Below are positions 41,901 to 49,720 of a stretch of 64,000 nucleotides of DNA, in pieces. The stretch is from Phoronis australis (taxonomy: Eukaryota; Phoronida; Phoronidae), in assembly GCA_002633005.1 (NCBI GenBank), contig NMRA01000161.1, positions 609,516 to 673,515 on the forward strand. The letters run 5' to 3'. Each line of letters begins with the position of its first letter. Position 1 is the first letter of the stretch. Position numbers and translations under genes: made by a program. Below the pieces are notes generated by a model that was not told the origin of the DNA, did not search any database, and was given only the letters and a program-made list of their open reading frames with translations.

Positions 41901-44900
41901 TTCTGTAATTGACCTCATCACAGAAAATCCAAATGCACTTCTGTGATGGAACTACATTAGAGGCAAATGTAACCATATTACACATACATGGATGACATAG
42001 GTACATCACGGAGGTGGGGGAGGGTGGGTAGGGTTGAGTAATGTAAGTACTACAATCATCTGGCCAAGAATTCTAACACACAACATAATTATATGCATTT
42101 CAAAAGCAAAGCAAGAATTTTCCAAGGAACTGTATATCACCATCATGTACTTTCACAAGGCCAACAACCTCAACCTCAAGGCAATTTCACACTCAGTTCT
42201 TCTGACTGATTTATTGTGCTACACAAGAGATTTAAAACTGAAACTGAAAAGCAAAATTTGACGAGAACAAACTGTGCTCATTGAGAATTGCCCGCCAAAG
42301 CCCTCTCAATGAAAGGTAATAAGCATAAGCAGAATCTTAAAAAAATCAATTTTAACTTTTAACATTCGGGCAAATTTCACAGTTAAGACAGAACAATGTT
42401 ACATCCATACCTGCTTTTATATGAGAGACAGTTGTCGCCATGTTAGTTGTCACGGCACGACTTGCTCCACTTTAGTTGCATTTACACAACATTAGATGGC
42501 AAACTGGATCAGCATTAGTCACTTACACTAAGACTGTCAGCGCATGCTCGCATAAACAATAGCAAACGCCAGTGGATCACCCGTATATAAGTTATTGCGG
42601 AAGCATGTTGAAAGATGATCCTTTTCCGCCCTGCCAGTTATGCTCAGACGTGTAGTTTGAAACTGAAGCAACTGATCGAGAGCAACTCACTCTACCTATC
42701 AAACCATTGTCAAAAATTGACTGCCGTGGTGTCAGTTGCTCCATGTCAGTCATGTCAAACTTGCACCCGACCAGCTATTCAGTGTTAGTTGCTCTGTGAC
42801 AGCTGTCTTTCGTTTAAATGCAACTAAGGAGATTTTGAGACAGAAAACAGTAAGTGAACCGTTTACAGAACACATTTGACACAGTGCAAGTATATGCGTG
42901 AACGAAATTTGGCACGACACAACGCAATGCAATTTTGGCAAAATGCTCTTGACCATCTAGTTCCATGTCAACAGCCTGCCTTAAGGTCATGTTAGATAAT
43001 TTTGGATCATCATATCTCAAAAACGGCTCATCATATTCATGCTACGCTTTACTCACTGTTCTCTATCACACTGTTACGAATTGCTTTTGAAATGTTCCAC
43101 TTTTGCAGGAGATGCATCAAAAAAAGGAATTTTGAGAATTCTTAAAAAAATGAATTAAAATGAACGGATAATTTAGACTTGGTAATAGCATGTTTGAGAT
43201 TTCCTCTTAGAAAAATTATCTATCGAAATATAGTAACGTTATTGATGCTGTTACTTTACTATGAATGGAATGCTTTCTAAATTATATAATACTCATTTAT
43301 GCAACTCTCTTGGAGATCAGGGCAAAAGCATAATATTTGAAACTTTCATTCGAATCTGAGCAACCATGTCTAAGAAACCACGTTTTGAAGATAGCCAAAA
43401 TTTGGTCATTTTCCTAGGGTCCTACATTACCCTTAAAGGGCCAAAACTCAGCATAAGATTCACAACAGAAGCCCTCCAGCCAGCTTACCTGCTTCCTCAG
43501 ATTGGTCAGTTTCTTGTCCAATATGTCTTTCTCCTGTTTGGCAGCGTCACATTCTGATGACAACTGAGCTATGCGCTTGTCAGCCACCTTCAGTAGGTCA
43601 GCGACAAATGGGTCAGTAGCCTGGCGCTGAATATTATCCGCTGACAGGCTGGACTGCGGGTCAAGAGTGTTGTCGATGGTCATCCGCTGACGTCGAAAGG
43701 GCAGCGTTTTCTTTCTGCCACCTGTTGAGAAATTTAATATACTGATTATTACCAATAACATCCAGTGCGCTCTTTTAAAATTTCTAGGTTTGAAATTAGT
43801 CCAATTGAATTTCTGAGGTTCATGAATAAGTGACATTATTCAGAATACAGTTGAGAAATCACTGCACTACCACAGAATGATGCACAATGTTACACCAAAT
43901 GTATTGAGAAATCCCTGCACTACCACAGAATGATGCACAATGTTACACCGAATGTATTGAGAAATCACTGCACTACCACGGAATGATGCACAATATTACA
44001 CTGAATGTATTGAGAAAAATGGGATGAATCTGGCAAATATTTTTGTCAAACAAAAACACTAGAAGACAACTAAGCAGCAAAATGATAATTCTCATTACTT
44101 TAGTTTTATTTCTCACAACTCTTCAAAACTGTGTCCAAAGTGATGCACTCAGAGGTCAATATGCGCCTTTTGAGCCCGGTTACATCAACAGATGCAAAAA
44201 TTAAACCGAGGTCAAATGCTGAATGTGATATGTAAATAACACTGCAGTCTCTCAGCTACGCCTAGGACACTTACGCATTTTGAGACAATTTCGAGACAGT
44301 AAAATTTCATTTGTCTGCTATAATGTATCCTGAATTGGCAAGACATTACCATATAGTGTAAACATGGTACATGGCAGTGTTCTCTGTGTAAACAGTCTGA
44401 ATTTTGTCCTGACGAGATTGACTTTCTTGCGATGAGCTAGAACTTTTCGGAAATTAGTCAGTGCTTGAGCGAATTAGAACATTTTGGACTTTTGGCATCA
44501 GATCCCTATTACCGATTCCACGACTTTACTAGCATGAACATGGATTGTTGAACATGTTCATGGAACTTTTAATTCCTTTTTGTTTGAATTTTCCAAAATT
44601 GTGGAGAACACTGCACACAGATGTCTTGCAGTCAGCCAACGGCACTAATGATCTAAGCCGGTACGCACCTGGTGTCTGCACAACTGCCTGGAAATTCTTC
44701 TCTTGCAGCTGCAGAATACGGTCAGCCTTTGACTTGGCCTCTCTCTCAGCAACGCGCACCTTGTGCACGTACTGATTGTTGAGGAAGCGCAGGTCGTTGT
44801 TTTCATGCTCCAACTTTCTAACAGTCGCCTTCAGATCTGGGAAAGAGAAAGTATACATACAGGTTGTACAAACAAGGCTTCTGGTTTTGATCGGAGATTT

Positions 44901-45690
44901 TGCTTCGAAAACAATGCGCCGACTCTCTACTTATTTGGCACAAAAATAATAGCTAAAATTGTTGTTTTCCATTTTTCAAAGGCCGATTGCTTTGCTAGAA
45001 ATAATAGAAAAACGTTACCAAATATTATTTTACGATATCTAACATAGTACAAACCATGCCAGTAATAAACTAAATTTTGCTTTTTTTAATTTTCTGGAGA
45101 AATTTGACAAAATTTCACTTGTCAACCATATTGTGTGCTAAATAAGTGAAAAATTACCGTACAAGTATTTTTATAAGCGTGACAAATTCAGGTGAAATCA
45201 ACTCGGGTAATTTCGCAAAAACAATGACATATTACTTAAAAATCAAGTTTTTGTAAAAAAAAAACAGCTGAAATCATTTTAGTTATCTGATTTTTTTTAG
45301 CCAATTTATTCATTTAAAATAGTAAGATCAAACTCTGATATCCAGCCATGCATCGTCACAAAGCAGAGCTCGTGTACCTGAAATCTGTTCATTGGTAGAG
45401 TCCTGCACCTGGATAAGCTTCCTGTGTAGTTCAGCGTTCTCTCTGGCAAGTCTAGCATTGTCATTCTTGTAAGGGTCCAACAGAGGTCCTGAGCTGCGAG
45501 ATTCTTTAACATCCTTTTGGAATTGTAGCTTTGATCGTCGGAGACTTTCTGTAGTGTGAATAAGGTCCCCGAACAGCTTTTCCACAAGAGGTAAACTTTC
45601 TATGGTGAGGGGTTGTCTGTAGCCTAACTGATCAAGTCGCCGGCGGAGACTTGCAAATTTCTCTTGTGCGGCCCCTGTCAAAGCGGCCAT
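10005..45690 (-). CDS. CEP135: CEP135, centrosomal protein of 135 kDa (complete, 24 exons)
   Basis: The gene is complete on the minus strand. The ATG at 45690 begins MAALTGAAQEKFASLRRRLD and the stop TGA is at 10005-10007. Twenty-four coding exons total 3729 nt (1242 residues, against about 1140 in human), and every exon phase joins its neighbour. The N-terminal block (LDQLGYRQPLTIESLPLVEK) and the LRFLNNQYVHK segment are hallmarks of the CEP135/TSGA10 family; the rest is nearly continuous coiled coil. In the family, CEP135 sits in the proximal centriole lumen and wall, links the SAS-6 cartwheel to the microtubule triplets through CPAP, and its N-terminus binds microtubules. The length gain over human is concentrated partly in a Ser/Pro/Arg-rich insert (exons 8-9). 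The longest intron, 32280-43488, is 11.2 kb. Exon coordinates are given in the block entries. Confidence 0.96.
11348..11600. repeat. Three degenerate 87 bp tandem units in a CEP135 intron
   Basis: Units begin with TAGGAAGTTATTCT or TAGGACGTGATTCT at 11348, 11435 and 11522, an exact 87 bp spacing. Each contains GTGTCAAG-like sequence and GTGGGAGTATAAA-like sequence in the same order. The copies differ by several substitutions, so the array is old. It lies between exons 23 and 24. Confidence 0.75.
11889..12396. repeat. Dispersed TTAAGG-ended MITE-like repeat, copy B
   Basis: About 508 bp between CEP135 exons 23 and 24. The left end reads TTAGGTTACGTAGGACC and the right end GGTCCTAAATAACCTTAA, an inverted pair matching copy A. 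The interior contains GTCCAAATTTAACAAACGTC, the same section seen after the left end in the other copies. It is non-coding. Confidence 0.65.
14400..14721. repeat. Decayed tandem array derived from the 3' end of CEP135 exon 21
   Basis: The exon 21 end on the plus strand reads TTTTACTCTCATTCAGCGTC followed by AGCCTGTCTCTCAGCAGCTG. The adjoining intron repeats this pattern: TTTTACTCTCACTAAGCAGC at 14641 followed by AGCCTGTCTATCAACAGC; TTTTAGTCTC at 14565 followed by CAGCCTTTCCCCAACAA; and weaker units near 14470 and 14405. Spacing is 82 bp, then 76 bp. The intronic units have lost the GT donor and carry indels, so they are not usable exons. The array thus grew from exon and donor sequence into the intron. 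Confidence 0.65.
15356..15596 (+). mobile_element. Short hAT-like MITE (core-less version)
   Basis: About 240 bp between CEP135 exons 20 and 21. The left end CAGGATTTGGAACGACCAAT and the right end ATGCAAGCCCAG resemble the ends of the longer hAT-like copies at 18.2, 19.2 and 27.1 kb. The interior ATTTTTTGTGTTGTAAAATT is shared with the copy at 38979-39206. There is no coding capacity and no clean target duplication. Confidence 0.6.
15854..15895. repeat. 21 bp direct duplication
   Basis: GATTGATACGGGTGACACAA occurs at 15854 and again at 15875. It is a simple intronic tandem duplication. Confidence 0.85.
16351..19997 (-). CDS. CEP135: CEP135 exons 16-20: coiled coil
   Basis: Exons are 19942-19997 (56 nt), 18924-19092, 17788-17898, 17199-17384 and 16351-16560. 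The most diagnostic block is in exon 17: LVSLRRQLEKAQEEFLESQR followed by GREVALRENRRLQDDLGVM, which matches human SLRRQLDAAHKELDEVGRSREIAFKENRRLQDDL in order. Exon 18 has SLNVDLQETVDDREALREQV, exon 19 EDERTDLLNQYRSLTLEAEK, and exon 20 QAYESQISQLTRSVSKLEDN. Two hAT-like repeat copies sit in the introns on either side of exon 17. Confidence 0.92.
18221..18694 (+). mobile_element. hAT-like non-autonomous element with exon-like core, copy 1
   Basis: Ends are CAGGGCTTGGAATGACCAAT and ATTCCATGCCTTG, an inverted pair. CAGGG fits the hAT terminal pattern (A at position 2, G at position 5). The element lies between CEP135 exons 17 and 18, antisense to the gene. Its centre is CpG-rich, unlike the surroundings, and holds an ATG at 18487 opening 26 codons (MLTIYVPPKHKEQLPLFEV...) that end at a consensus donor ACG/GTAAGA at 18564. 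The same peptide occurs in two other copies. There is no transposase and no clear 8 bp target duplication. Confidence 0.7.
19234..19706 (+). mobile_element. hAT-like non-autonomous element with exon-like core, copy 2
   Basis: It lies between CEP135 exons 16 and 17, in the same orientation as copy 1. Ends are CAGGCTTGGAATGACCAATG and ATTCCAAGCCTTG. The ATG is at 19498 and opens MLTIYVLPKHKEQLPLFEV, one substitution from copy 1 in this stretch, ending at GCG/GTAAGA. Copies 1 and 2 flank exon 17 closely and could recombine. Confidence 0.7.
20538..25261 (-). CDS. CEP135: CEP135 exons 10-15: central coiled coil
   Basis: Exons are 25169-25261, 23807-23869, 22363-22536, 21887-21964, 21071-21222 and 20538-20808. 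Key segments are VIRERDELQTMLDKFERHMA (human ITRERDELQRMLERFEKYME), VKVLTSERDKLNLLYED, ADLRRMTTERDTLRERLK, VAGDNEELVSRVTALKDANS and TVSALDREKDALQAAVDEKT. Segment lengths match human across each junction. Exon 14 ends in ATG-AG with donor GTTGGT, a weaker donor than the rest, but the phase demands it because exon 15 opens with A completing AGA. Confidence 0.92.
26012..26085 (-). pseudogene. Decayed intronic duplicate of CEP135 exon 9
   Basis: On the plus strand GGCGGTGACCTGGCAGGAAT at 26026 parallels GGCGGTGACCTAGTGGGACT in exon 9 at 26134, an offset of 108 bp. The match continues through ATGGTC, CTGCG and the ATCTC block. The translated echo is ASPRSCGPFIPARSPP against RSLRSSRPSSPTRSPP. The frame after a possible acceptor has an early TGA and the donor is gone, so it looks dead. 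It lies on the downstream side of its parent exon. Confidence 0.65.
26121..26943 (-). CDS. CEP135: CEP135 exons 8-9: FLKGVEEERD motif and expanded SP/RS-rich patches
   Basis: Exon 8 is 26669-26943 and exon 9 is 26121-26258. Exon 8 carries SPNRLGAFLKGVEEERDYWK, matching human SPSRLDTFLKGIEEERDFYK, then a basic Ser-Pro tract (SLSPSRGRSPTRIRSPTR). Exon 9 has FETIIRVLEEERDHYKREYE, then a second tract (SSRPSSPTRSPPTRDR). The human protein has a shorter, less regular serine-rich stretch here. Repeated SPTR/SPSR motifs are typical of proline-directed phosphorylation and of acidic-surface (for example microtubule) binding; that role is inference. A decayed copy of exon 9 lies just downstream, at about 26012-26085. 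Confidence 0.92.
27076..27588 (+). mobile_element. hAT-like non-autonomous element with exon-like core, copy 3
   Basis: It lies between CEP135 exons 7 and 8, in the same orientation as copies 1 and 2. Ends are CAGGGCTTGGAATGACCAAT and ATTCCAAGCCCTG, a 13 bp perfect inverted match at the outermost bases. The flanks CTTAAAG (left) and CTAAAGA (right) could be a damaged target duplication. The core ATG at 27380 opens MLTIYVPPKHKEQLPLFEV and ends at GCG/GTAAGA. Confidence 0.72.
28213..32279 (-). CDS. CEP135: CEP135 exons 4-7: coiled coil
   Basis: Exons are 32151-32279, 30607-30822, 29188-29253 (only 22 codons) and 28213-28363. Exon 4 carries LGNMLQGGRPTDVVTLESRN, the counterpart of human GGRSPDVLSLESRNK, and LISHLNIQ. 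Exons 5-7 are charged heptad coiled coil (VDYLQQRNRELERQL, then DRARLMDDNISLKSRL). The join between exons 3 and 4 keeps the same residue count as human, so no obligatory exon is missing in the 11.2 kb intron between them. Confidence 0.92.
29631..29710. repeat. 40 bp direct duplication with poly-A
   Basis: CATTGATTTTCTCAAATGTA plus an A-run and ATCCATCA occurs twice, at 29631 and 29671. It is intronic, between CEP135 exons 5 and 6. Confidence 0.85.
31705..31885. repeat. Possible small inverted-repeat element
   Basis: TTACACCCTGTTCACACCAA near 31705 and TTGGTGTAAACATGGCAG near 31865 are roughly inverted. The space between is rich in GTTATAAC-like short palindromes. The match is imperfect and may be chance. 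Confidence 0.3.
33148..33161. repeat. Poly-G run (14 G)
   Basis: Fourteen consecutive G residues in otherwise AT-rich intron sequence. This is a polymorphism-prone homopolymer and a possible assembly error site. Confidence 0.9.
33790..34020. repeat. Dispersed TTAAGG-ended repeat, partial copy C
   Basis: The left end reads TTTAAATAGGACCCTAGAAAA, the interior GGAATTGTTTTTAAAATGAT as in the 58 and 61 kb copies, then CCGAGTTAAAATCTATCTTG. The right end is missing. The upstream 33480-33790 looks like a second, oppositely oriented relative that shares sequence with 43260-43435. Confidence 0.55.
34871..34952. repeat. 41 bp tandem duplication
   Basis: AACAGTATTTTTCCTTTTCT followed by an ATATTT..AATTCATGTCAC segment occurs at 34871 and again at 34912, with two substitutions. 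Confidence 0.85.
35945..36456. mobile_element. MITE with about 45 bp terminal inverted repeats
   Basis: The left arm at 35945-35990 reads AGGGTTCTAAAGCGAATACC then CTTCGCGTTGAAATGTGCTTAA. The right arm at 36408-36456 is its near-perfect reverse complement (TTTAAGCACATTTCAACGCG ... TATTCGTTTAAGAACCCT). Inside, from about 36200, a degenerate 20-25 bp motif (GAGTTGATTAAGCAAAACTA) repeats many times. There is no ORF. The superfamily cannot be set because I see no clear target duplication. Confidence 0.8.
37169..37246 (-). CDS. CEP135: Candidate frame-preserving cassette exon of CEP135
   Basis: Inside the 11.2 kb intron between exons 3 and 4, minus strand: acceptor ACAG/TTGCTC at 37247 and donor AAAG/GTCTGC at 37168. 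They bound exactly 78 nt (26 codons) open in phase 0, the phase of the exon 3/4 junction. The peptide (SLRSSRSPRRRHLSPTKSRL) is a basic Ser-Pro tract like those in exons 8-9 and 24. The human protein has no insert here, and the acceptor pyrimidine tract is weak. It could be a real alternative exon or a coincidence. Confidence 0.35.
38274..38274. other. Single ambiguous base
   Basis: One N in intron sequence, marking low-quality or polymorphic consensus. Confidence 0.95.
38806..39420. mobile_element. Composite repeat: inverted arms around an hAT-like copy
   Basis: The left arm contains GCCAAAAAATAATCAGATAAA near 38900. The right arm at about 39333-39360 carries its inverse (TTTTATCTGATTACTTTTTG). 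Between them lies a hAT-like insertion. In the left arm a 36 bp unit beginning CATCTTTCTATGGTACAGTA is duplicated at 38841 and 38877. The sequence after the left arm (CATCATGATGGCTGA) also recurs at 57846 and 61136. Outer boundaries are uncertain. Confidence 0.4.
38979..39206 (+). mobile_element. Short hAT-like MITE nested in another repeat
   Basis: It starts CAGGACTCTGAATGACCAAA and ends AATTTCAAGCCCTG. The interior is close to the copy at 15356-15596 (AGAAATATTTTTTGTGTTGT), and it lacks the exon-like core of the 18, 19 and 27 kb copies. Its orientation matches all other copies, antisense to CEP135. Confidence 0.6.
39831..40830. repeat. Diverged relative of the 56.3-56.7 kb repeat
   Basis: TATTTTGAAATCCCGCAAAT..., CAGTGGTTTTATATCACGGA and CATGGCAACAG-like blocks appear in the same order as TTTTGAAATCTCAGAAATAT, AGTGGTTTTATGATGTAGAT and CACATGGGACTGG at 56310-56700. 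The two are well diverged. Non-coding; ends are not defined. Confidence 0.4.
42978..43435. repeat. Dispersed TTAAGG-ended repeat, copy D
   Basis: The left end is CCTTAAGGTCATGTTAGATA and the right end TAGGGTCCTACATTACCCTT. The interior ATTGCTTTTGAAATGTTCCA aligns with the 58 and 61 kb copies. It ends about 50 bp before CEP135 exon 3, so it may influence recognition of that donor. Confidence 0.55.
43489..45690 (-). CDS. CEP135: CEP135 exons 1-3: conserved N-terminal domain
   Basis: Exon 1 is 45378-45690 (phase 1 at its end), exon 2 is 44669-44836 and exon 3 is 43489-43721 (ends in phase 0). Together they encode about 238 residues. These include the start block, TTESLRRSKLQ, the NDNARLARENAELHRKL coiled coil, DLRFLNNQYVHKVRV, LQEKNFQAVVQTPGG, and the basic RKKTLPFRRQRM followed by DPFVADLLKVADKRI. 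The same order of motifs is found in human CEP135. In the human protein this region carries the tubulin-binding and two-stranded coiled-coil segments. Donor sites are CAG/GTACAC, CAG/GTGCGT and CAG/GTAAGC. Confidence 0.95.
43852..44010. repeat. Three tandem 53 bp units
   Basis: Units start TGAGAAATCACTGCACTACC at 43852, 43905 and 43958, an exact 53 bp period with a few substitutions. They lie in the intron between CEP135 exons 2 and 3. Confidence 0.9.
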
Positions 45691-45740
45691 GTTGTGCCTT
45701 AAGGATGCGTCACATTACTAGTAAGACTTTTACAACTGCG
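45675..45740 (-). promoter_or_regulatory. TISU/YY1-like start element of CEP135
   Basis: The start codon context on the minus strand is CACAACATGGCCGCTTTG. It differs from the TISU consensus SAASATGGCGGC by one base and fits the YY1 pattern AAnATGGCsGC. A CRE-like GTGACGCA lies about 25 bp upstream. In mammals TISU elements serve as both core promoter and initiator for very short 5' leaders. Use of that mechanism here is inference. Confidence 0.45.
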
Positions 45741-48200
45741 TTCCACTGAAAGTGAACAACAATATTTATTTATAGAGGATTTCACATAATTTATGCCTTA
45801 TGTATTCCTAGAACGTAGTCTATGTACACACAGTTGAACGACTTCCACTGGCAAAGAGATACGATTGGTGGATAAGTCAATCAAATGCAGCTAATGAGTT
45901 GAGACAACGTGTTGTAATGAACAGATATACAGTGCTTGTCCCTTGTCCCCATCAGACTAGCACTATGTGGATGATTAGGGGCATTTGGAAAAACTTAAAC
46001 GTTACGTGTTTGATGACACAATATGCCTATCTACCTATTAATCAATCAATCAATCAAATAGCTTCTAGAGTTCTCCGTAGGTTACTTTCTCTGGGCGCTA
46101 TGCTCCCCTAAGACATATGAGCACCAACCCACAGATACTGATTGCGAGTTTATAATGGACTTGTGACAGAACGCTTTCAAGTAGTTCTCATATCCAAGGC
46201 AACAATCTAACCCTTAGAATAAAAGCATTTAAACAGTCATGGTAATGTCACTCGTAGGTCACTGTGCTTGACTTTCTTGAATAAAGAAAGAATTTATAAG
46301 TAATAAATACAAAACATCAAGTCATCCGCTTTAAAGTGGAACTTGCAAGCCAGTTTCTTATCTCTGAGATTGCTTGGCCAAATTAGTTAGAAACACAACA
46401 TATAATGACGATGTGAATATGGAGTAGGTTGGAAATGATCTGCCACAAATCATTGAATCGTGTCTAGTATCGTGACATGGTTCTGGGGAATAACATTGCA
46501 TGTTCTGGGCTACATGAGCCCGAGAGGTAAGTCATTAGTGCAAAGGTCACATATTTGCAGATATTTTTGTTTTTACATTTACAAGTTGTCAGTGAATACA
46601 ACTGTACTTTGTTTACCGTAATGTTAAAATAACATTGTCATATAGTTCATGCTATACATTAGAATAGTTAGAAGCATGCAAATACATCTTTAACAGCGCA
46701 ACTTTATTCAATGGAAGAAAAGCAGAGATATTTATAAGATTGTTAATGCTAATATTCTTTGATAGATATCCGCAGCTTTTTCGCAAGACTTGCACGTAGC
46801 CAATGCGAACTCAACTTTCGTTTGATGACCTGGTAAGAATTCCAATTCCCAAGTCACCCCAAAGACATTCCAACATCTGCTCAACAAAGAAGCAAACAGG
46901 TGTTCAAATTGTTCTGCTAAAGGCGGAAGTGCCCATCCACGACACAAATAACGTGCACTGACCATCTGTTATTTGCTTGTTAGTTATGGGCACGCAATAT
47001 ACTTAAAATTTCCCATTTGACTAAAAGGGGCATTCCAAGCAACCTCAATACATTTTCCCTTTTTGCCTGTTCCTCAATAATTCAAATAACTCATTTCTTC
47101 ATTTTCCACTGTCAATGACTATCCATCGTTCGCAGGGGTCAGGATGCAATTTAGGATTTCCTTGTTTTGGCAACCTCATTTCCCATTTGACGACCTGGGA
47201 CTTTCGCCAAGTCGCATTTGGCAAGTGGATGTTATGTTCAATGCCGAGCCCTGTATAGCAATGTGACTTTGATAGTTTAGCCAGGGTTAAGCACAATTTT
47301 AAGAAGATTTTTCCGGCATTCAAGATGTACCAGAATCATGGTGAATTCAGAGCACAAGGAGAACTTTGGTGATGGCAAATTCCAAGACATAGGGAAGTAT
47401 TTCCGAGGGCAAATTCCAGGACGCTACTAGTAGGGTGTTGCCGAGATCTACAGCTAAGAGGCGCGCCTGTTCTGCAGAAGAGGGAGGAATGTTGTAACAC
47501 GTGGCTTCCAGTTGTGACGTACATTCAAATAAGGCCTCTCTAAGTCGCTTGCCAATTGCTTCTTGGCTGAACAGTTTAGACACTAAGTTCTCACACGAAG
47601 AAAAAGTATTGATAATGGGAGTATTTGTTCGAGTTGGAAGGAATTAAACACATCGACAACCTTCTAAGGTGTTCCTCTATGCGCAAAAGGTATTTATAAC
47701 AATGTGACTTTGATGTTTTAGTTGGTGCGAGGCATAATTCGCCGAAAAACTTCCGGCGTATGGAGCGCCTATAGGAGCTGCATCGCCTCTGGTCGGGCCA
47801 ACAGAGGCGATGGTCATTGCCTAACACTGTCGAGGACTAGTTAGCAAATAACAACAGCGAGCCCGAAGACGACAGAAGGTTGGCAGCAGGGGTTAAGTCT
47901 ACGTAGACTTCAATGTCTTATAAATCTGTGAATAGGTAAATTTTCCACTTGTTTACAAACTATCTGAGCTCAGTAAAAACAGAAACAATTGTAAACAGAC
48001 TAACAATACGGGTTTGCTCCCATTCATTCAATGTCAGTGATATTTTTAACTTAACAGAAAAGTCTCTATCTTTCATTAGCAACCTTACTAATTGTTTAAC
48101 TTGATTTGTTTTCAAAAGACGTACAAATCAAAAGAAAACAAACCTTGAAGGACCTGTAAGTGGCAAAACAAATTAATTTACGGGATGTAATTTTTCATGT
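45741..48200. repeat. Divergent intergenic region with a dispersed repeat
   Basis: It holds an (ATCA)n run at about 46040-46058 and a repeat-like segment at roughly 46740-47580. The part at 47171-47254 is the reverse complement, with substitutions, of 57027-57110 (core CCTCATTTCCCATT...GACGACCTGGGA). The part at 46785-46840 resembles the inverse of 57500-57545. Minus ORFs at 46732-46965 and 47347-47583 look protein-like but resemble nothing I know and sit within this repeat. No gene is called. Confidence 0.45.
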
Positions 48201-48204
48201 TTTC

Positions 48205-48505
48205 AAAAAATGGCGGCCGGAAATAACTTTCACAACTTCCGTCGAAAAAATAATTTTCATTTTCTACTTTGCTATTGCAACAAAGTGTTTCTAATCCCTC
48301 AAGGATTGAGTTAATAATAGTTAAAATCAAATATTTTAGCTTATCTCGTGAACGTTTCTACACGAAATAAACTTTCCGTGGGAACGTGACGTCGGAGCAC
48401 TGAGACGAGTGAGATTTTTATGGAAGTATCTCTCCAAACAAACTATCCTGAAACCTGGATTCTTTAGAAATAACTTGTTCTTTCCAAAGACTTGAGCTGT
48501 TGGTA
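48205..48505 (+). promoter_or_regulatory. Candidate TRIP12 promoter and non-coding first exon
   Basis: AAAAAATGGCGGCCGGAAAT near 48205 combines a YY1 motif (AAATGGCGGC) with an ETS core (CCGGAA). A CRE-like GTGACGTC follows at 48387. A possible donor, CTGTTG/GTATGT, is near 48500. The protein start is in a later exon (49721), so a non-coding first exon must exist upstream, and this is the best promoter-like stretch. There is no transcript evidence. Confidence 0.4.
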
Positions 48506-49720
48506 TGTGGAATTCAACCTATTATGTTTAATGTCTATTTGTTTTAAACCCCAGGAAATGAATAGACCAGTTGTTTTATGGCTTTTCTGCCTAACCCTTA
48601 TTGTGAGCTGGGAAATGGCGTTTTCTTTGTGATTTTTTTCCATGCAAGATGTTCAACAGCAAATTATTCATGGAGACTTTGATGCGTATTCGATTGCAGA
48701 TAATGTGTTTGATGTGATAAAAGTCATTTTTTTGCTTTCACTCTGACTGTAAGGCAAGTTATGAAAAACGTTTTGTTGTCTTAACCCTGGTAACTTGCTG
48801 CACCTCCATTCCAAAAACATGGCCGACTCTCATTCAGTCATTGTTGAATGTTGGTCAAGTTTGATCAGTTTTATAGCAATGCTTCTTAAGAGCTGAAAAT
48901 TCGAACATAGCTGTTTTTGCAGCGTTTGTCTCTCACGCTTTTCAACCAGTGTTAATTAGAAACAGCTGAATTGAAAGAGACTTCTAAATGCCGTCATGGA
49001 TCCGAATAATTTGTACTGTGGTATCCCAATAGTTACGGGTCAAATCTTGTCCCTGATGTGGAGAGCTTAGCAGTCACTCAATGGAAAATCCATTGTTCAT
49101 TTGATGAAGCATTTTCTCAACATCAAGGACTTCTGTTCTCTTTGTTTCAGGTGTCTCCCGGTGTATTGCGATTTTTCAGGGTACAGATAGAATCATTTAC
49201 ATTGGAGTTGATAAAAACCTCAATTCACTTTTAGACTAAGTCAATATAGTAGGTGACCATGCATTCCTTATCTCTTTTTATGCCATACCACTAAATGTAA
49301 ATAGAACAATTCTCTTCTCTGAGATCACATGTTGTCTAAAATCTCACCACTGTTTGACACACTCATCTATAGCTATTCTGGGATTGTCTGTTATGGGAAT
49401 CATATTGAAACATCTTCCCTTTCAGGAACTTTTAATGTGTGAGTGGCGTGCTCTAAAAAGGAGATATAAGCTCCCAAGGAGTTGGCATGCCTTGGATTAT
49501 GTGTAGCTATGTATTTTGCTGCGGCTGATGAGTTGGTGCCTCTGAATAGCTGTTTCTGCATTGCTAGAACTGTAGGAACAAAATGGCGATTAATCCATCA
49601 CTGGCCTGAGTCAGCTGATTGTTGCTATTCACCCTATAAACTTTAATATTTGCTTCGATAAGTTGATTTGATTTCCTCTTTTCTGTTACCTGTTCATCAT
49701 TTTGACGTTTCTTTCTTCAG
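48506..49720. other. Probable TRIP12 5' intron; nothing recognised
   Basis: AT-rich sequence with no convincing ORF or repeat. It ends in a good polypyrimidine tract, TTTCTTTCTTCAG, the acceptor of the first coding exon. Confidence 0.4.

Noticed and set aside
46732-47583. Minus ORFs that look like exons of an extra gene
   Set aside because: They lie in a segment repeated in inverted form at 57.0-57.6 kb, lack consistent splice sites and match no family I know.
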